Assembly: GCA_029641185.1 (NCBI GenBank)
Contig: JAPWGK010000020.1
Coordinates: 248,001-312,000, forward strand
DNA: 64,000 nt
Source: Pseudofabraea citricarpa
Lineage: Eukaryota > Ascomycota > Leotiomycetes > Helotiales > Dermateaceae
Direction: 5' to 3'
In this document: piece after piece, positions 35,938 through 45,468 of the stretch
Numbering within the stretch: position 1 is the first letter of the stretch
Layout of the letters: every line of letters begins with the position of its first letter
Translations under genes and position numbers: made by a program
The notes under the pieces: generated by a model
The model's database searches: none
Told to the model about the DNA's origin: nothing
The model's input: only the letters and a program-made list of their open reading frames with translations

Positions 35938-37651
35938 ATGAGCACCACACCTATGGCGGCCGATAATCCGTTCGTCGACCCTGCTACCTCGTTCGAAGAG
36001 CATGGACGCGACCACTCCTTCGCCATAGACTCTACCTTATCAGTTGGAAAGAACGCTTCGCTGACCCTGGGAACTGATTCTCTCATTGTTCTTGGTAGGC
36101 GCGAGCAAATATACTGCGCAGAATGCATATTAACGGGAGGCTAGATGAGGCATTCGAAAAGAGAGACCGAAGTAACTGTTGTGGCATTTGGCCTTCCAGT
36201 ATGGTCCGGCATATCCGACTCGTCCCCTCCTAGCTAACATGGAATCCTTAGGCACGGCAAACACGCGGGCTATACCATTCTATAACATACTCTGGGCTGA
36301 GTTCTTGGGTTCTGAGCTCACTGTAGAGTATGCTTCTCCGTCCTCCAAGACTAATGTCAAAGCCGCCACTCTTAAATACCCCATCGAGGCAGCCGATGTC
36401 GAGTCGGTAAACAAGTGGATTAATAAGCTTCTTGATCGGTCGTATGGAGAATCGCAGAAGAACAAACGTGCTAAAGTCCTGGTCAATCCTCACAGCGGGA
36501 AAGGAAGTGCAGAGAAATGGTACCATAGAGATGTGGAACCTCTTCTCAAGGCTGCGCGAGTCAGCATTGATATGGTCAAGACACAATACCGTGGTGAAGC
36601 AGTGGAGATCTCCGAGAAAATAGATATCGAGGCTTACGATATGATTGCTTCCTGCTCTGGGGACGGGTTGCCTCATGAGGTGTTTAATGGACTTGGAAAG
36701 AGGGCCGATGCTAGGAAAGCGTTGTCTAAGATCGCTGTTGTGCATATTCCTTGTGGAAGTGGTAATGCCATGAGCTGCAATCTCAATGGAACTGACAGTG
36801 CTAGTCTTGCCACTTTGGCAATTATCAAAGGAATTCCAACACCATTGGACTTGATCTCGATTACCCAGGGAGAAACTCGGACCCTTAGTTTCTTGTCTCA
36901 AGCTGTTGGAATCGTGGCCGAGTCTGATCTGGCAACAGAACATCTTCGATGGATGGGAGCTGCACGCTTTACTTATGGTTTCTTGGTCCGACTTTGGGGG
37001 AAGATGACATATCCCTGTGACATTGCTGTCAAGGTAGCAATCGAGGACAAGCCGTCTATTCGAGAGCATTACAGGAGAGAGCAGGATAATCGCGAACCCG
37101 CAAGTGAGAGGAGAGGCTATAAGCATCTCCTTGATGATGATGCTTCCGCTAGTAGCGGCAACGATGATGGCCTCCCACCACTTCGTTATGGGACAGTCAA
37201 TGATAAACTACCAGAGGGTTGGGAGATTGTTCCGTACAACAATTTGGGAAATTTCTACTGTGGAAATGTAAGAACCTCGTCTAGATGCAGGAGGGTATAT
37301 GTTACTAACCTTATTCAGATGGGATATATGGCATCTGATGCTAACTTCTTTTCACCTGCCTTGCCCAACGATGGGTACATGGATATGGTAACTATTAATG
37401 GCGACATCAGCCGTTTAGCAGCGCTCAGAATGATGTTCGCCGTCGAGACAGGCAAGTTCTTCGATATTCCATTAGTTGGTTATCGCAAAGTACTTGGGTA
37501 TCGCCTTATTCCAAAAGACCAAGCAGATGGTTACATTAGCATCGATGGCGAGAGAGTCCCATTTCAACCTTTCCAGGCCGAGGTACATAAAGGCCTGGGC
37601 ACAGTTTTCACAAAATCTGGGCATATGTATGAGGCTCCTGGCCCTGTTTGA
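35938..37651 (+). CDS. Sphingoid long-chain-base kinase
   Basis: Four exons: 35938-36094, 36145-36198, 36252-37267 and 37319-37651; the product is about 519 residues. After an N-terminal PH-like region (DSLIVLDEAFEKRDRSNCCGIW, AIPFYNILWAEF), the diacylglycerol-kinase-type catalytic domain begins near residue 142 with RAKVLVNPHSGKGSAEKWY. The nucleotide-binding core follows: MIASCSGDGLPHEVFNGLG, then VVHIPCGSGNAMSCNLNGT. The C-terminal half has DLATEHLRWMGAARFTYGF and a final SIDGERVPFQPFQAEV, both typical of sphingosine kinases such as yeast LCB4/LCB5. The enzyme phosphorylates sphingosine-type bases to signalling lipids. The last intron (37268-37318) is 51 nt, free of stops and in frame, so an unspliced message still encodes a full-length protein. 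It converges with RRP1. Confidence 0.92.
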
Positions 37652-37924
37652 TTCCTTTTTGATTTTTTCCTATGGTTATGGGGGCGTTTTGAAAAGAGTT
37701 CGCTTCTTGCATTCTCATCACCATGATACCCAGAGTTGGATCGCCTACGCGACTTGAGATAGCATTTTGGAATTACCTTCTATGTATCCAGCCAAATTTA
37801 GTAGCACTGATATTTCCGGAACGCCTCGCCAATCATGAGATTTATAAACCCTTACCAGATTGAATGCTCCGTGTATACTTCACAGAAGGAGCCAGGTTGC
37901 TGTAGCATTGTACAGATTACAGTT

Positions 37925-38703
37925 TCAGTCTTGAATCCCTCCCCAGCCTTCTTCCTCTACCTCCTCCACAGCTGGCTTCTCATTCCCTGGCAGTCTCTCA
38001 TCTGCCAACGCTTCTTTGGATTTCGTCCTTACAGGTTTCGTAGGGCTATCCTTTGCCAGTTTTCGTAGTGGGCCAAGCAAAATCTCTAAAGTTTCCTCGC
38101 TCTCTTCGACGGCGCCGACTTTTTCCAACTCGTCGATATAGATATCAATGACGTGGAAACGCATCCCATTGGGTATTCTTATGTCATCGACATTGCAAGG
38201 GATTTCCAGCAACAATTCCAGATGTTCCTTGACTAAGCTCTGTTCCCACTTGCCCTGCTTTAGGACCTCAAACGTCGCACCGAGATATCTTCTCGTAAGT
38301 AGCAAGAATTTCTCCATCCTTAGGACGTCGATGTTCGTCCACTCGCGCTGCATTGTCTGCCAAAATGCGCGCAGGAAGGGAATCACGGTCCCTGAGGGAA
38401 GAATCGAGACGAGAGCTGCTAAATCATTGGCCAGTTGCTGTTGTGTGCGTGATCGATCCGACATCCACATGCAGTAGAATAAACCCTTCCATAGTTTGAG
38501 CAGTTCTAGAGCTGGGAGGTCTCGTCGTCCGGAGAGGTATGTTCTTAGAGACTGTAGAGCCTTGTCTCGTGTTGGTCTATCTATTGCACCGTACAGATCA
38601 GTATATATGTGCAGAAGCTTACCAAGTATGGATCATGGAGGAAAGTCTTACCGTTAGCAGCTAGCTGCTTTACGAATGGTGTCTGTTGAATGTCTGAAGC
38701 CAT
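37925..38703 (-). CDS. RRP1: Ribosomal RNA processing protein 1 (Nop52 family)
   Basis: Two exons: 38703-38652 and 38580-37925, with a 71-nt intron; the product is about 235 residues, near the 278 of yeast Rrp1. The Nop52 domain is clear: FVKQLAANDRPTRDKALQSL at residue 10, LELLKLWKGLFYCMWMSDR, TFWQTM-like LRAFWQTMQREWTNIDVLRM, and KFLLLTRRYLGATFEVL. A second conserved part is PNGMRFHVIDIYIDELEKVG. The C-terminal tail is acidic (EEVEEEGWGGIQD). In yeast Rrp1 is nucleolar and required for 27S pre-rRNA processing to 25S/5.8S. The acceptor is placed at CAATAG rather than the nearby ATAGATAG because only that gives the conserved NDRPTRDKA. The start faces the methyltransferase gene across 230 bp. 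Confidence 0.92.
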
Positions 38704-38933
38704 GGTGATTTATATGATGGCGGGGTTAGTCGGTTCGAAATCGCAAAAAGATTTGATACATCGACCAGCTCCCAGAAACTTTTTTGGGGCTATCTGCATC
38801 TCTATCGTGCACGGACCATAAGACGCAAGGCTGACATTCAGCCGTGCGGAGTCGCGAATTCTTTTGTATGCGACGCGACTCGAATTCATTTCCGACTACC
38901 TACTTGCTTAGTTGCTTGAAGACAGCCCTCAGA
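38704..38933. promoter_or_regulatory. Short divergent promoter, RRP1 / H3K9 methyltransferase
   Basis: Only 230 bp separate the two start codons. Both transcription start sites and any 5' UTRs must fit here, so this is a compact bidirectional promoter by position. No specific factor site is claimed. Confidence 0.55.
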
Positions 38934-40113
38934 ATGTACCGACGACATTTTGAGTATCATGGCGACTCAAAGGTATGTTTGAGAGAGATCTATTAGGTGC
39001 CGTCCCTCCCTAGGTACACAATGACTTCATCTGTTCCGACAGCCTCATCCGATTTCTAGTTTTGGGCCTCTTCTAACTCAACACAGGGACGAGAGGAACA
39101 AAAAGCCAAGTGTCACTGGTGTCAAATCCGCCAATTCTCAACGCACAAACAGCATCCCATTGCGATAATAAACGATGTCGACAACTCGGAACTGCCAGAG
39201 AACTTCCAATTCATTGAGAAATCCATCCTAGGGGATGGCGTAGAACCGGCCGACGAAGCGTTTCGGTCTGGGTGCGAATGCGTGAACGACAAAGCCTGCG
39301 AGAGACGCGGTTGTCACTGCTTGCAAGATATGAATATTGACGATGCTGCGACGGACGATATGAAGGTCTATATGTACCATTCTACGGGTTCGCACAAGGA
39401 ATGTTTACGCAGTATTGCTCTGGGCTCCCGGGACCCAATTTACGAGTGCCATGCTAGTTGTGCGTGTTCGCAGCAGTGTAGTAATCGAGTTGTTGAGCGA
39501 GGGAGGAAAGTCAGGTTGGAGATCTTTCGAACGGATGATGGCCGTGGTTGGGGTACGTACATGACATGCCGCCCATTCCATTCCGAAGGAGAAAAATAAG
39601 TCTTATTTCATCCAACGGCCTCACTAACGAATACTAGGTGTCCGCTCCCCAGATAACATCAAAAAAGGCCAATACATTGATAAATACGTCGGCGAGATCC
39701 TCACAGCCTCCGAAGCCAACAAGCGGCGTCAAGCCTCAGACGTAGCCCAGCGGAAAGACGTCTACCTCTTCGCACTGGACAAGTTCTCGGATCCAGCAAG
39801 TATGGACCCCCGACTGGCCGGGGCCCCTCTCGAAGTCGACGGCGAGTTCTTCTCGGGTCCTACGCGCTTCATCAACCATAGCTGTGACCCAAACCTGAGG
39901 AGTTTCGCGCGCGTGGGCGATCATGCCGATAAGCATATTCATGACCTGGCGCTCTTTGCGATTGAGGATATCGATGCCGGTACTGAGCTCACGTTTGATT
40001 ATGTTGATGGCGAGGAGACGGATTTGGTTGAGGATTCGCATGATCCGTCTAAGAAGAAGGATATGACAAGGTGTCTTTGCGGATCGAAGAACTGTAGGGG
40101 ATTTCTGTGGTGA
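38934..40113 (+). CDS. KMT1: Histone H3K9 methyltransferase (DIM-5/Clr4 type)
   Basis: Three exons: 38934-38972, 39087-39552 and 39638-40113; the product is about 326 residues, near the 331 of Neurospora DIM-5. The first exon is just 13 codons. The pre-SET zinc cluster starts near residue 75 (SGCECVNDKACERRGCHCL, then ECHASCACSQQCSNRVV). The SET domain follows with GWGVRSPDNIKKGQYIDKY, the catalytic FINHSCDPN near residue 246 and LTFDY. A post-SET CLCGSKNCRGFLW closes the protein and supplies the three cysteines of the active-site zinc. There is no chromodomain, as in DIM-5 and unlike Clr4. It makes H3K9me3, which in filamentous fungi directs heterochromatin and DNA methylation, including of repeats. 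All active-site motifs are intact. Confidence 0.94.
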
Positions 40114-40537
40114 GTTGATGTAAAAGAGGGACTGGAATTGAATGAGTGCAACGGCGTCTACGATACCCCATTGTGATGTGGAGAAAATGTCTGTCTCTCT
40201 TTTGTATTGCTGCGGTTGTGTGGCAATAGAGAAAATGGTTATAGTTACGATAATGAAATATCATATTGAGAGACCAAAAGATCTCCGTCAAGAAACTGAT
40301 GCAAATCTTCCAATGGTATTTTATCAGCGTTACTAAAAAGAAAACCACCATGCCTCCACGCTCCGCTCCTTATGCATCTAAGAAATTCTTCGGTCTCTAA
40401 AGCTCTATGCAGCGATATTGTACTCAAAAATTTCCCTTCCAATCCCCAAGCCCCATATGCAAGTCCATATATAAAACATAATAATAAGACAGTTTATTCA
40501 CAAGGAGATATAGAAATCTGTTTTTAACGATCCCCCT
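40114..40537. other. Spacer between convergent genes
   Basis: No gene is seen in these 424 bp; the methyltransferase and ubiquitin hydrolase genes converge here, so both 3' UTRs are expected. Confidence 0.5.
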
Positions 40538-42565
40538 CTATGCATCCTCCGGGCTTTTTTCTAGTTCATAGAAGAGCATGTAGACTTCCTTCTGCATCCC
40601 TAGGACCTCGCTTGTTTTGCTCTCCTTAATTTTCTCGTCACTGATGCGCCACCATCGATCGCTCGTCTTCTTCTTGCGCTTCGCCCGCACTACATCACTG
40701 ACTGAGTTTCGAGTACCCGAGACTGGGGGTTTCGGCTCTGAGTTGGTATTGCTGGACCGGTTTAGCGCACCGGGTACCTTTGCTAAAGTATCCCGTGCTG
40801 ACCGGGCTACTGATCGAAGACTGCCTGCATCGGACTCACGACGGGGTGCTGATGTGGGTCCAGGGGAAGGTTTGGGTTTGGTAGTTGAAGAAGTTGAGAG
40901 TGATGCGTGCGTAGAAGTGGAATTGTGACGTCCATTTGTATTACGAGAAGATTCGCCCGATTGTCGGCCATTCGTATATGGCAGAGAAGTCGTGGACGAG
41001 AGGGATGTCGGCGACAACAACTCAGGTGAGGATGAGAGGGTGCTTGTATCTTCCGACTTTTGCATTGCCCCAATTTGTGGTGTTGAGATTTGAGAAGGTA
41101 AAGGTGTTGGCGTCTTACTATAGACGCCACCTGTATTGAAAATGTTGGGTGTAGAGAATGGAGGGTAGACATTTTGTCTTCGAAAAGACTCATAATGCCC
41201 ACTGTGGTGGCTACCTTTGTGGCAGACCACACTAAGCAACTTGTAATGCTTCTGATCCAAAAGTCCACCAAGAGGTAGACGCTCTGGAAAAGAAACCTTC
41301 GCCGTGTTCTTCATTGATGATCGGCTTGCATCAAATATGGACCTTGAAAGATGTATCGCCATGATTTTAGGGAACTTAGTGAGTCGTACATGTTTGGCTA
41401 TCTTGCGTTTTGGCGCAAACTTTGAGTCTGGTAACGAGACGTCTTTAGGTGGCTCTTCCGGATTATTTTTGATAGCATATTGAAGCTTCTCTATAGCTGC
41501 TTGTGTGGTCTTTCTGAATTTCTCGGAATTTGATCTTGCTAGTTCCTGTTGAAATGTTTCTAGCGCATGTACAAGCCTGCACTTTTCGCATTTGAAATCT
41601 TCGATGTATTCGGTCTTGAACATACCATCAAAACAAGAGTTCAAGGAAGTCGAGCTGACTTGCGGGACACTGAGTGTCATAGAACAAAACGGCATTTCAG
41701 TTGGTTTGGGCTTGAAACCACATGTCAAGCATTCAATTTGCGACTCAGAGCCACCTTCGAGGGGAAACCCATCCTCAATATCATCATCTAGACTTCTGCT
41801 TTCCCCTCGCTCGCCAGAACGAGCTGGGCTGCCTCCGTTCACTGTAACGAGCTCGGGACTCCTTGTCGGCTGGGCCTCAATTGTTGTATCACTGTCCCGA
41901 GACTTCCGTTCGCTTTCTTCGGTCAATTGAGATAGTCGTCTGTCTACCATATCTTCATCCAGAGAATGATCTGCTGCATTCGGTCGGTGCACCTTGTGAA
42001 CCCTCCTTGCATGGTCCCTGGCTCTGTGGCCAGCATGATATTCGTCGCATAACCTCTCAGCAACTACCTGCAGGAATTCTTGAGCGTCTTGCTGTTGCCG
42101 ACTAATCCTTTGTTTAAATGCATGCTCTAGCACACCCACAAATCCCGAGGCAGATATCGTCTTTTTGTATAACGGCCTTTCATTCAGAGCATCCAGTATT
42201 TCCTTCAGTCCCTGCGTGACAAGACCCGTTTGAAGCCCCTCTATTTTCCAGCCAGCAAGACCAGGTCGGGACGGGTCTTCCACAAGCTCTGTATACACGC
42301 TCAGCCCATCCAATTTCCTTCTATGTGTTTCTCGAATAAGGTAAAGGCGAAGATCTCCCAATCCTGCAAGTGCTTGCAATACCGAGTTTATGAAGCAGTC
42401 GTTTGCCGGGTTTGCTAATCCTACGACACCTTTCTTTCTTGTACTTGCTGAGGTATTCGATTCTCCATCTATGAAGAATGTCGGCGCAAAGACGTACACA
42501 AGTGTTATTGCTGCGAGGGATGCGCCAGCTGCATAGGTCGCTATGGTGAGTTGTTTGTCGGGCAT
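40538..42565 (-). CDS. Membrane-anchored ubiquitin C-terminal hydrolase (UBP16/USP30-like)
   Basis: A single 675-residue open frame. A hydrophobic helix at about residues 9-31 (ATYAAGASLAAITLVYVFAP) is followed at once by the peptidase C19 catalytic domain, the layout of yeast Ubp16 and mammalian USP30 on the mitochondrial outer membrane. The Cys box reads GLANPANDCFINSVLQAL, with the nucleophile at Cys57. A zinc-like pair of CxxC motifs is present (ECLTCGFKPKP and KCEKCRLVH). The His box is HKGSHHSGHYESF, near residue 455, and the final block is RWWRISDEKIKE...EVYMLFYELE. A Ser/Thr-rich low-complexity insert of about 170 residues sits between the His box and this last block. Deubiquitination at a membrane is inferred. 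The Cys box differs from the common GNTCF form (see findings). Confidence 0.9.
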   Translation of the reverse strand: MPDKQLTIATYAAGASLAAITLVYVFAPTFFIDGESNTSASTRKKGVVGLANPANDCFINSVLQALAGLGDLRLYLIRETHRRKLDGLSVYTELVEDPSRPGLAGWKIEGLQTGLVTQGLKEILDALNERPLYKKTISASGFVGVLEHAFKQRISRQQQDAQEFLQVVAERLCDEYHAGHRARDHARRVHKVHRPNAADHSLDEDMVDRRLSQLTEESERKSRDSDTTIEAQPTRSPELVTVNGGSPARSGERGESRSLDDDIEDGFPLEGGSESQIECLTCGFKPKPTEMPFCSMTLSVPQVSSTSLNSCFDGMFKTEYIEDFKCEKCRLVHALETFQQELARSNSEKFRKTTQAAIEKLQYAIKNNPEEPPKDVSLPDSKFAPKRKIAKHVRLTKFPKIMAIHLSRSIFDASRSSMKNTAKVSFPERLPLGGLLDQKHYKLLSVVCHKGSHHSGHYESFRRQNVYPPFSTPNIFNTGGVYSKTPTPLPSQISTPQIGAMQKSEDTSTLSSSPELLSPTSLSSTTSLPYTNGRQSGESSRNTNGRHNSTSTHASLSTSSTTKPKPSPGPTSAPRRESDAGSLRSVARSARDTLAKVPGALNRSSNTNSEPKPPVSGTRNSVSDVVRAKRKKKTSDRWWRISDEKIKESKTSEVLGMQKEVYMLFYELEKSPEDA

Positions 42566-43102
42566 GCTTGGGTTTCGAAACAGCGTAGGAAGGGAATATG
42601 GGAAAGAAATCTATTCAAATCCTTCATGACAATTGAACCGAAATACCGCAATCCGACGGGGCCGCCGTGTATTTGTTGTTGTTAAGGGGAGAATAAGACC
42701 TTTGAAAGGTGGGTGCTTCCTGGGATATTCGAAGCGGAGCAAGATCAACGGGATAAAAAGGAAATAAAAGTTTATGCTCCTAATGTAAAAACAAAACTAT
42801 TCATGGTATCATCGGCTTTTCCTACTTCTCCGCAATGCTGGCGATCCAATTTCTAGCCTCCCGATACCAAACTTTGCAGAATAGAAAGAGTGAGTGATCC
42901 AGAAGCTCACTGTCAGATTACCTTCAGGCTGCCCCGTATCTAAAGTTCGGCCGGATCAATAGCTTATCCGAACCCGACAGCTAAAGTTAAAGATTCGGGA
43001 CGCGCCAACACCTGCCGGACACGAAGTAGGGACTTGAAGCTCAGGGTGAAGCAATACATCGGGATGTACTGATATAATCTGGAGCTCCCGAAATACTTTA
43101 CA
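42566..43102. promoter_or_regulatory. Divergent promoter region, ubiquitin hydrolase / bL9m
   Basis: 537 bp separate the two divergent start codons. No other gene is seen. Promoter content is inferred from position. Confidence 0.45.
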
Positions 43103-44245
43103 ATGGCATCGCAATTGGTATCCAGGAGTCCGCAATGTTTGTCCTGTGTTCGGCAGCTGGCTGGAAGCCTGAGAGATACCTTCTCCATACCAGGACGCCA
43201 ACAGATTCGCGGAAAGAAGAAGCTTGCAAAAGCACCCGCCAGTGTCAGTGTTCGACTCCTTCAGCACACTCCGAGCTATGGGCGTAGAGGTCAGTACACC
43301 ATCAGCTTTAGGGGTTCAATTCCGTATACTCATAAATATTAGGAAGCATTCTTCGGGTACCTCCAGGACTGATGCGAAATTCATTCGTAAGTTGTCGTTT
43401 GTGCAGTTTTGAAAGTTATAGCTAATGTTATTTCTCAGTACCCGAAGCAGCTTGCAGAATACATTACGCCCGCTCAATTGAAGGTGCTCGGCGAAGACGC
43501 TGTGGTAGAACGAGATCGCAATTTTAAATTGAGTGGTAGAGCGGAAACGCGAAGAGAAAGAAAAGCAAGACTTGCTTTGGAGGAGGCTGCGGTGGCTACA
43601 GAGGGCAAAGTTGTAGCTGAAGCTGTATCAGGGCCTACCGATAGTATATCAGAGGTTGTCAGCAGTACGCCAGACATTAGCAACAGCACACCGGAGACTA
43701 TCAAGATTATCGACAGTGTAGTAGCTGAAAAGGCGACAAAAGTCGCGGCACCTACATCGCCGGACACAGTCATACCCAAAGTATTGAATGTAAGCCATAA
43801 TAATAGGAGCATCTCTGAGAAGGATCAATTGCTAACGTACCATCTTCAGGCAAAGAAAGCCGTCAACATCATGTCCAAGTTACTTCCAGCAAATATCGAG
43901 TTTTTCAGAACACCCGCTCCAGATGCTGTTCCACGCAGACGGATATCGCCTTCGATACCTGATACTTCAGTGATTTCCACCGGGGCTACTCAAGGGAAAG
44001 TCGCAGCAGTGAAGTCCAACAAAATTATGGGATCAGTCTCTTCTAATGATATTGTGGAAACTCTGAACGCTGTGTTGGCTGAAAACGAGGAAGGATCCGG
44101 AATTGTATTATCACCCGAAAATATCACGTTTGTAGGACAAGAGGGTAGCGACGGAGTCCAACAATTGGGCAGGTTTGAGATAGACATCGTGCTTGAGGGC
44201 GCACGAAATGTACGAAGAACGATCACAGTCAGCCCACAGAAGTGA
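43103..44245 (+). CDS. Mitochondrial ribosomal protein bL9m
   Basis: Four exons: 43103-43289, 43343-43386, 43439-43789 and 43850-44245; the product is about 325 residues. A presequence-like N terminus (MASQLVSRSPQCLSC) and a basic patch (RGKKKLAKAPASVSVRLLQH) lead into the bL9 N-domain, split across the short second exon: GRRGSILRVPPGLMRNSF|YPKQLAEYITPAQL. This matches the conserved G-x-x-G-S-x-x-V-x-x-G-x-x-R-N motif of L9 that binds 23S rRNA. The rest, about 230 residues, is a fungal-type extension rich in Val, Ala, Ser and Thr. The last part contains IVETLNAVLAENEEGSGIV and a closing beta-rich segment. It is the equivalent of yeast MRPL50 by domain. The third intron (60 nt) is in frame and stop-free; a CTAAC branch site inside it argues that it is spliced. 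Confidence 0.88.
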
Positions 44246-44942
44246 CGCAACCCGGGTCCAGGAAGAGGGTCCAATTGTATAGATATATAACACGTATGTA
44301 AAATATGAAGCGTCATGTTTTGGCCGCCAGATCATGTCCACGTACTTGACGGCTGTCTACACTGCAGACAGATGATATGGGTAGGTATGCTCTGGAAGGT
44401 GGTAAGCTCTCCGACTTGTCCCCCAAGACAGAACCAAATTTACCATGGCATAGGAACTTTGATATCAGGGCTTCTAAGACCCGTTTAAGACCCATAGAGT
44501 CATGGCGGATGCTTACGTTAGAATCCTACCCCTTCTCCGACCCAAGGCGAGTCGATATTATTCAGAGTAGCTCAATGAACATCGACTAAGCTGTACTCTG
44601 ATGCCATTTTTCGATGTCTCTTCAGCCAGTAACGCGTAGGGCTTCCTCATTACTAGCCATTCCTGGGGGCCCTGGGTTCTCTTATGTATCGTACGGGAGA
44701 TGGCCGAGGTCTCCCGTGGCTTTTCGTGCTGCTAATGGTGGAAGAATAGGGCAGACATGGGGATTATTCTCGTTGACAACCCAAGTTTCCGGTTCCAGGC
44801 GAAAATCGCAGGATTCGGTCATCGCAGAAGGCGGGCATCTTCCCATCTTCCCATGCTCCCATGCTCCCACAGACCCTGCGGCCCTTTTCCTTATCGGCAC
44901 TCTAATCGGCGCTCCCACGCTAGAAAAAGGAGGGGCAGTGAG

Positions 44943-45010
44943 GGCAGTTGGCAGTTGGCAGTTGGCAGCCCAGCGAGCCAGCCCAGCCAGCCCAGCCAGC
45001 CCACCAGGCC
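44943..45010. repeat. Short GGCAGTT and CAGCC tandem repeats
   Basis: About three to four copies of GGCAGTT (44943-44968) run directly into about six imperfect copies of CCAGC/CAGCC (to about 45010). Confidence 0.75.
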
Positions 45011-45227
45011 CAGCCCACCAGCAGCCATACAGTGAAGTCAGTACTGGAGGGACCATATGACGCTATATTTGTAGTGCCCTGCGGAAACTCTGTCTACCCT
45101 CTACCCTTTACCCTTCACCACTTCTACAACCCACCAACCTTTCTTCAAACCTTCAACCTTTCAAACCTTCAACCCTTCTCATCCTGACCTCCCCCCTCAA
45201 CAATCCTGCAAGCCAGCATTCCCAAAC

Positions 45228-45434
45228 GTAAGTCATTCCCAAGACCAATACCGTGGTCCGCATTGCACAGTACGTCGCATATGACGCTCCAGCTGCCCTG
45301 CTGCCAATTTTCACCCCACTACGCACGGGTTGCTATCGGTCCTACGTTTCTTTCACCTTGACTCCACCACGAACAAAAAAAGCCCTCTCCCCTCCTCTCA
45401 GCACGTCACTGACCATTGTCAAAAACACAAACAG
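45228..45434 (+). promoter_or_regulatory. Probable 5' UTR intron of FBA1
   Basis: A GTAAGT donor at 45228, a CTGAC branch-like site at about 45408 and an ACAG acceptor at 45431-45434 delimit a 207-nt candidate intron just upstream of the start codon. It would remove an ATG-free open stretch that is in frame with the aldolase. Splice sites are by consensus only. Confidence 0.5.
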
Positions 45435-45468
45435 ATCCTCACTTCATTCATATACACAAGCCGCAATC

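Larger units (their letters stand above)
44246..45468. other. 1.2-kb promoter region of the aldolase gene
   Basis: No gene is supported; open frames of 120-150 residues overlap on both strands with biased, repetitive composition. GGCAGTT and CAGCC repeats lie at about 44943-45010. A pyrimidine-rich ACCCTT-type tract at about 45095-45175 is a typical strong-promoter/5' UTR feature in filamentous fungi. A likely 5' UTR intron is at 45228-45434. Confidence 0.5.

Noticed and set aside
36248..37126. Antisense open frame of 292 codons inside the sphingoid-base kinase gene
   Set aside because: It lies wholly opposite a conserved exon, has no recognisable domain and has skewed composition; it is a shadow of the coding frame.
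43300..43330. Second B-box-like match (GGGTTCAATTCC)
   Set aside because: It lies in the first intron of bL9m and has no matching tRNA fold.
44614..45060. Open frame of 148 codons upstream of the aldolase gene
   Set aside because: Composition is driven by GGCAGTT and CAGCC repeats, and frames overlap on both strands.
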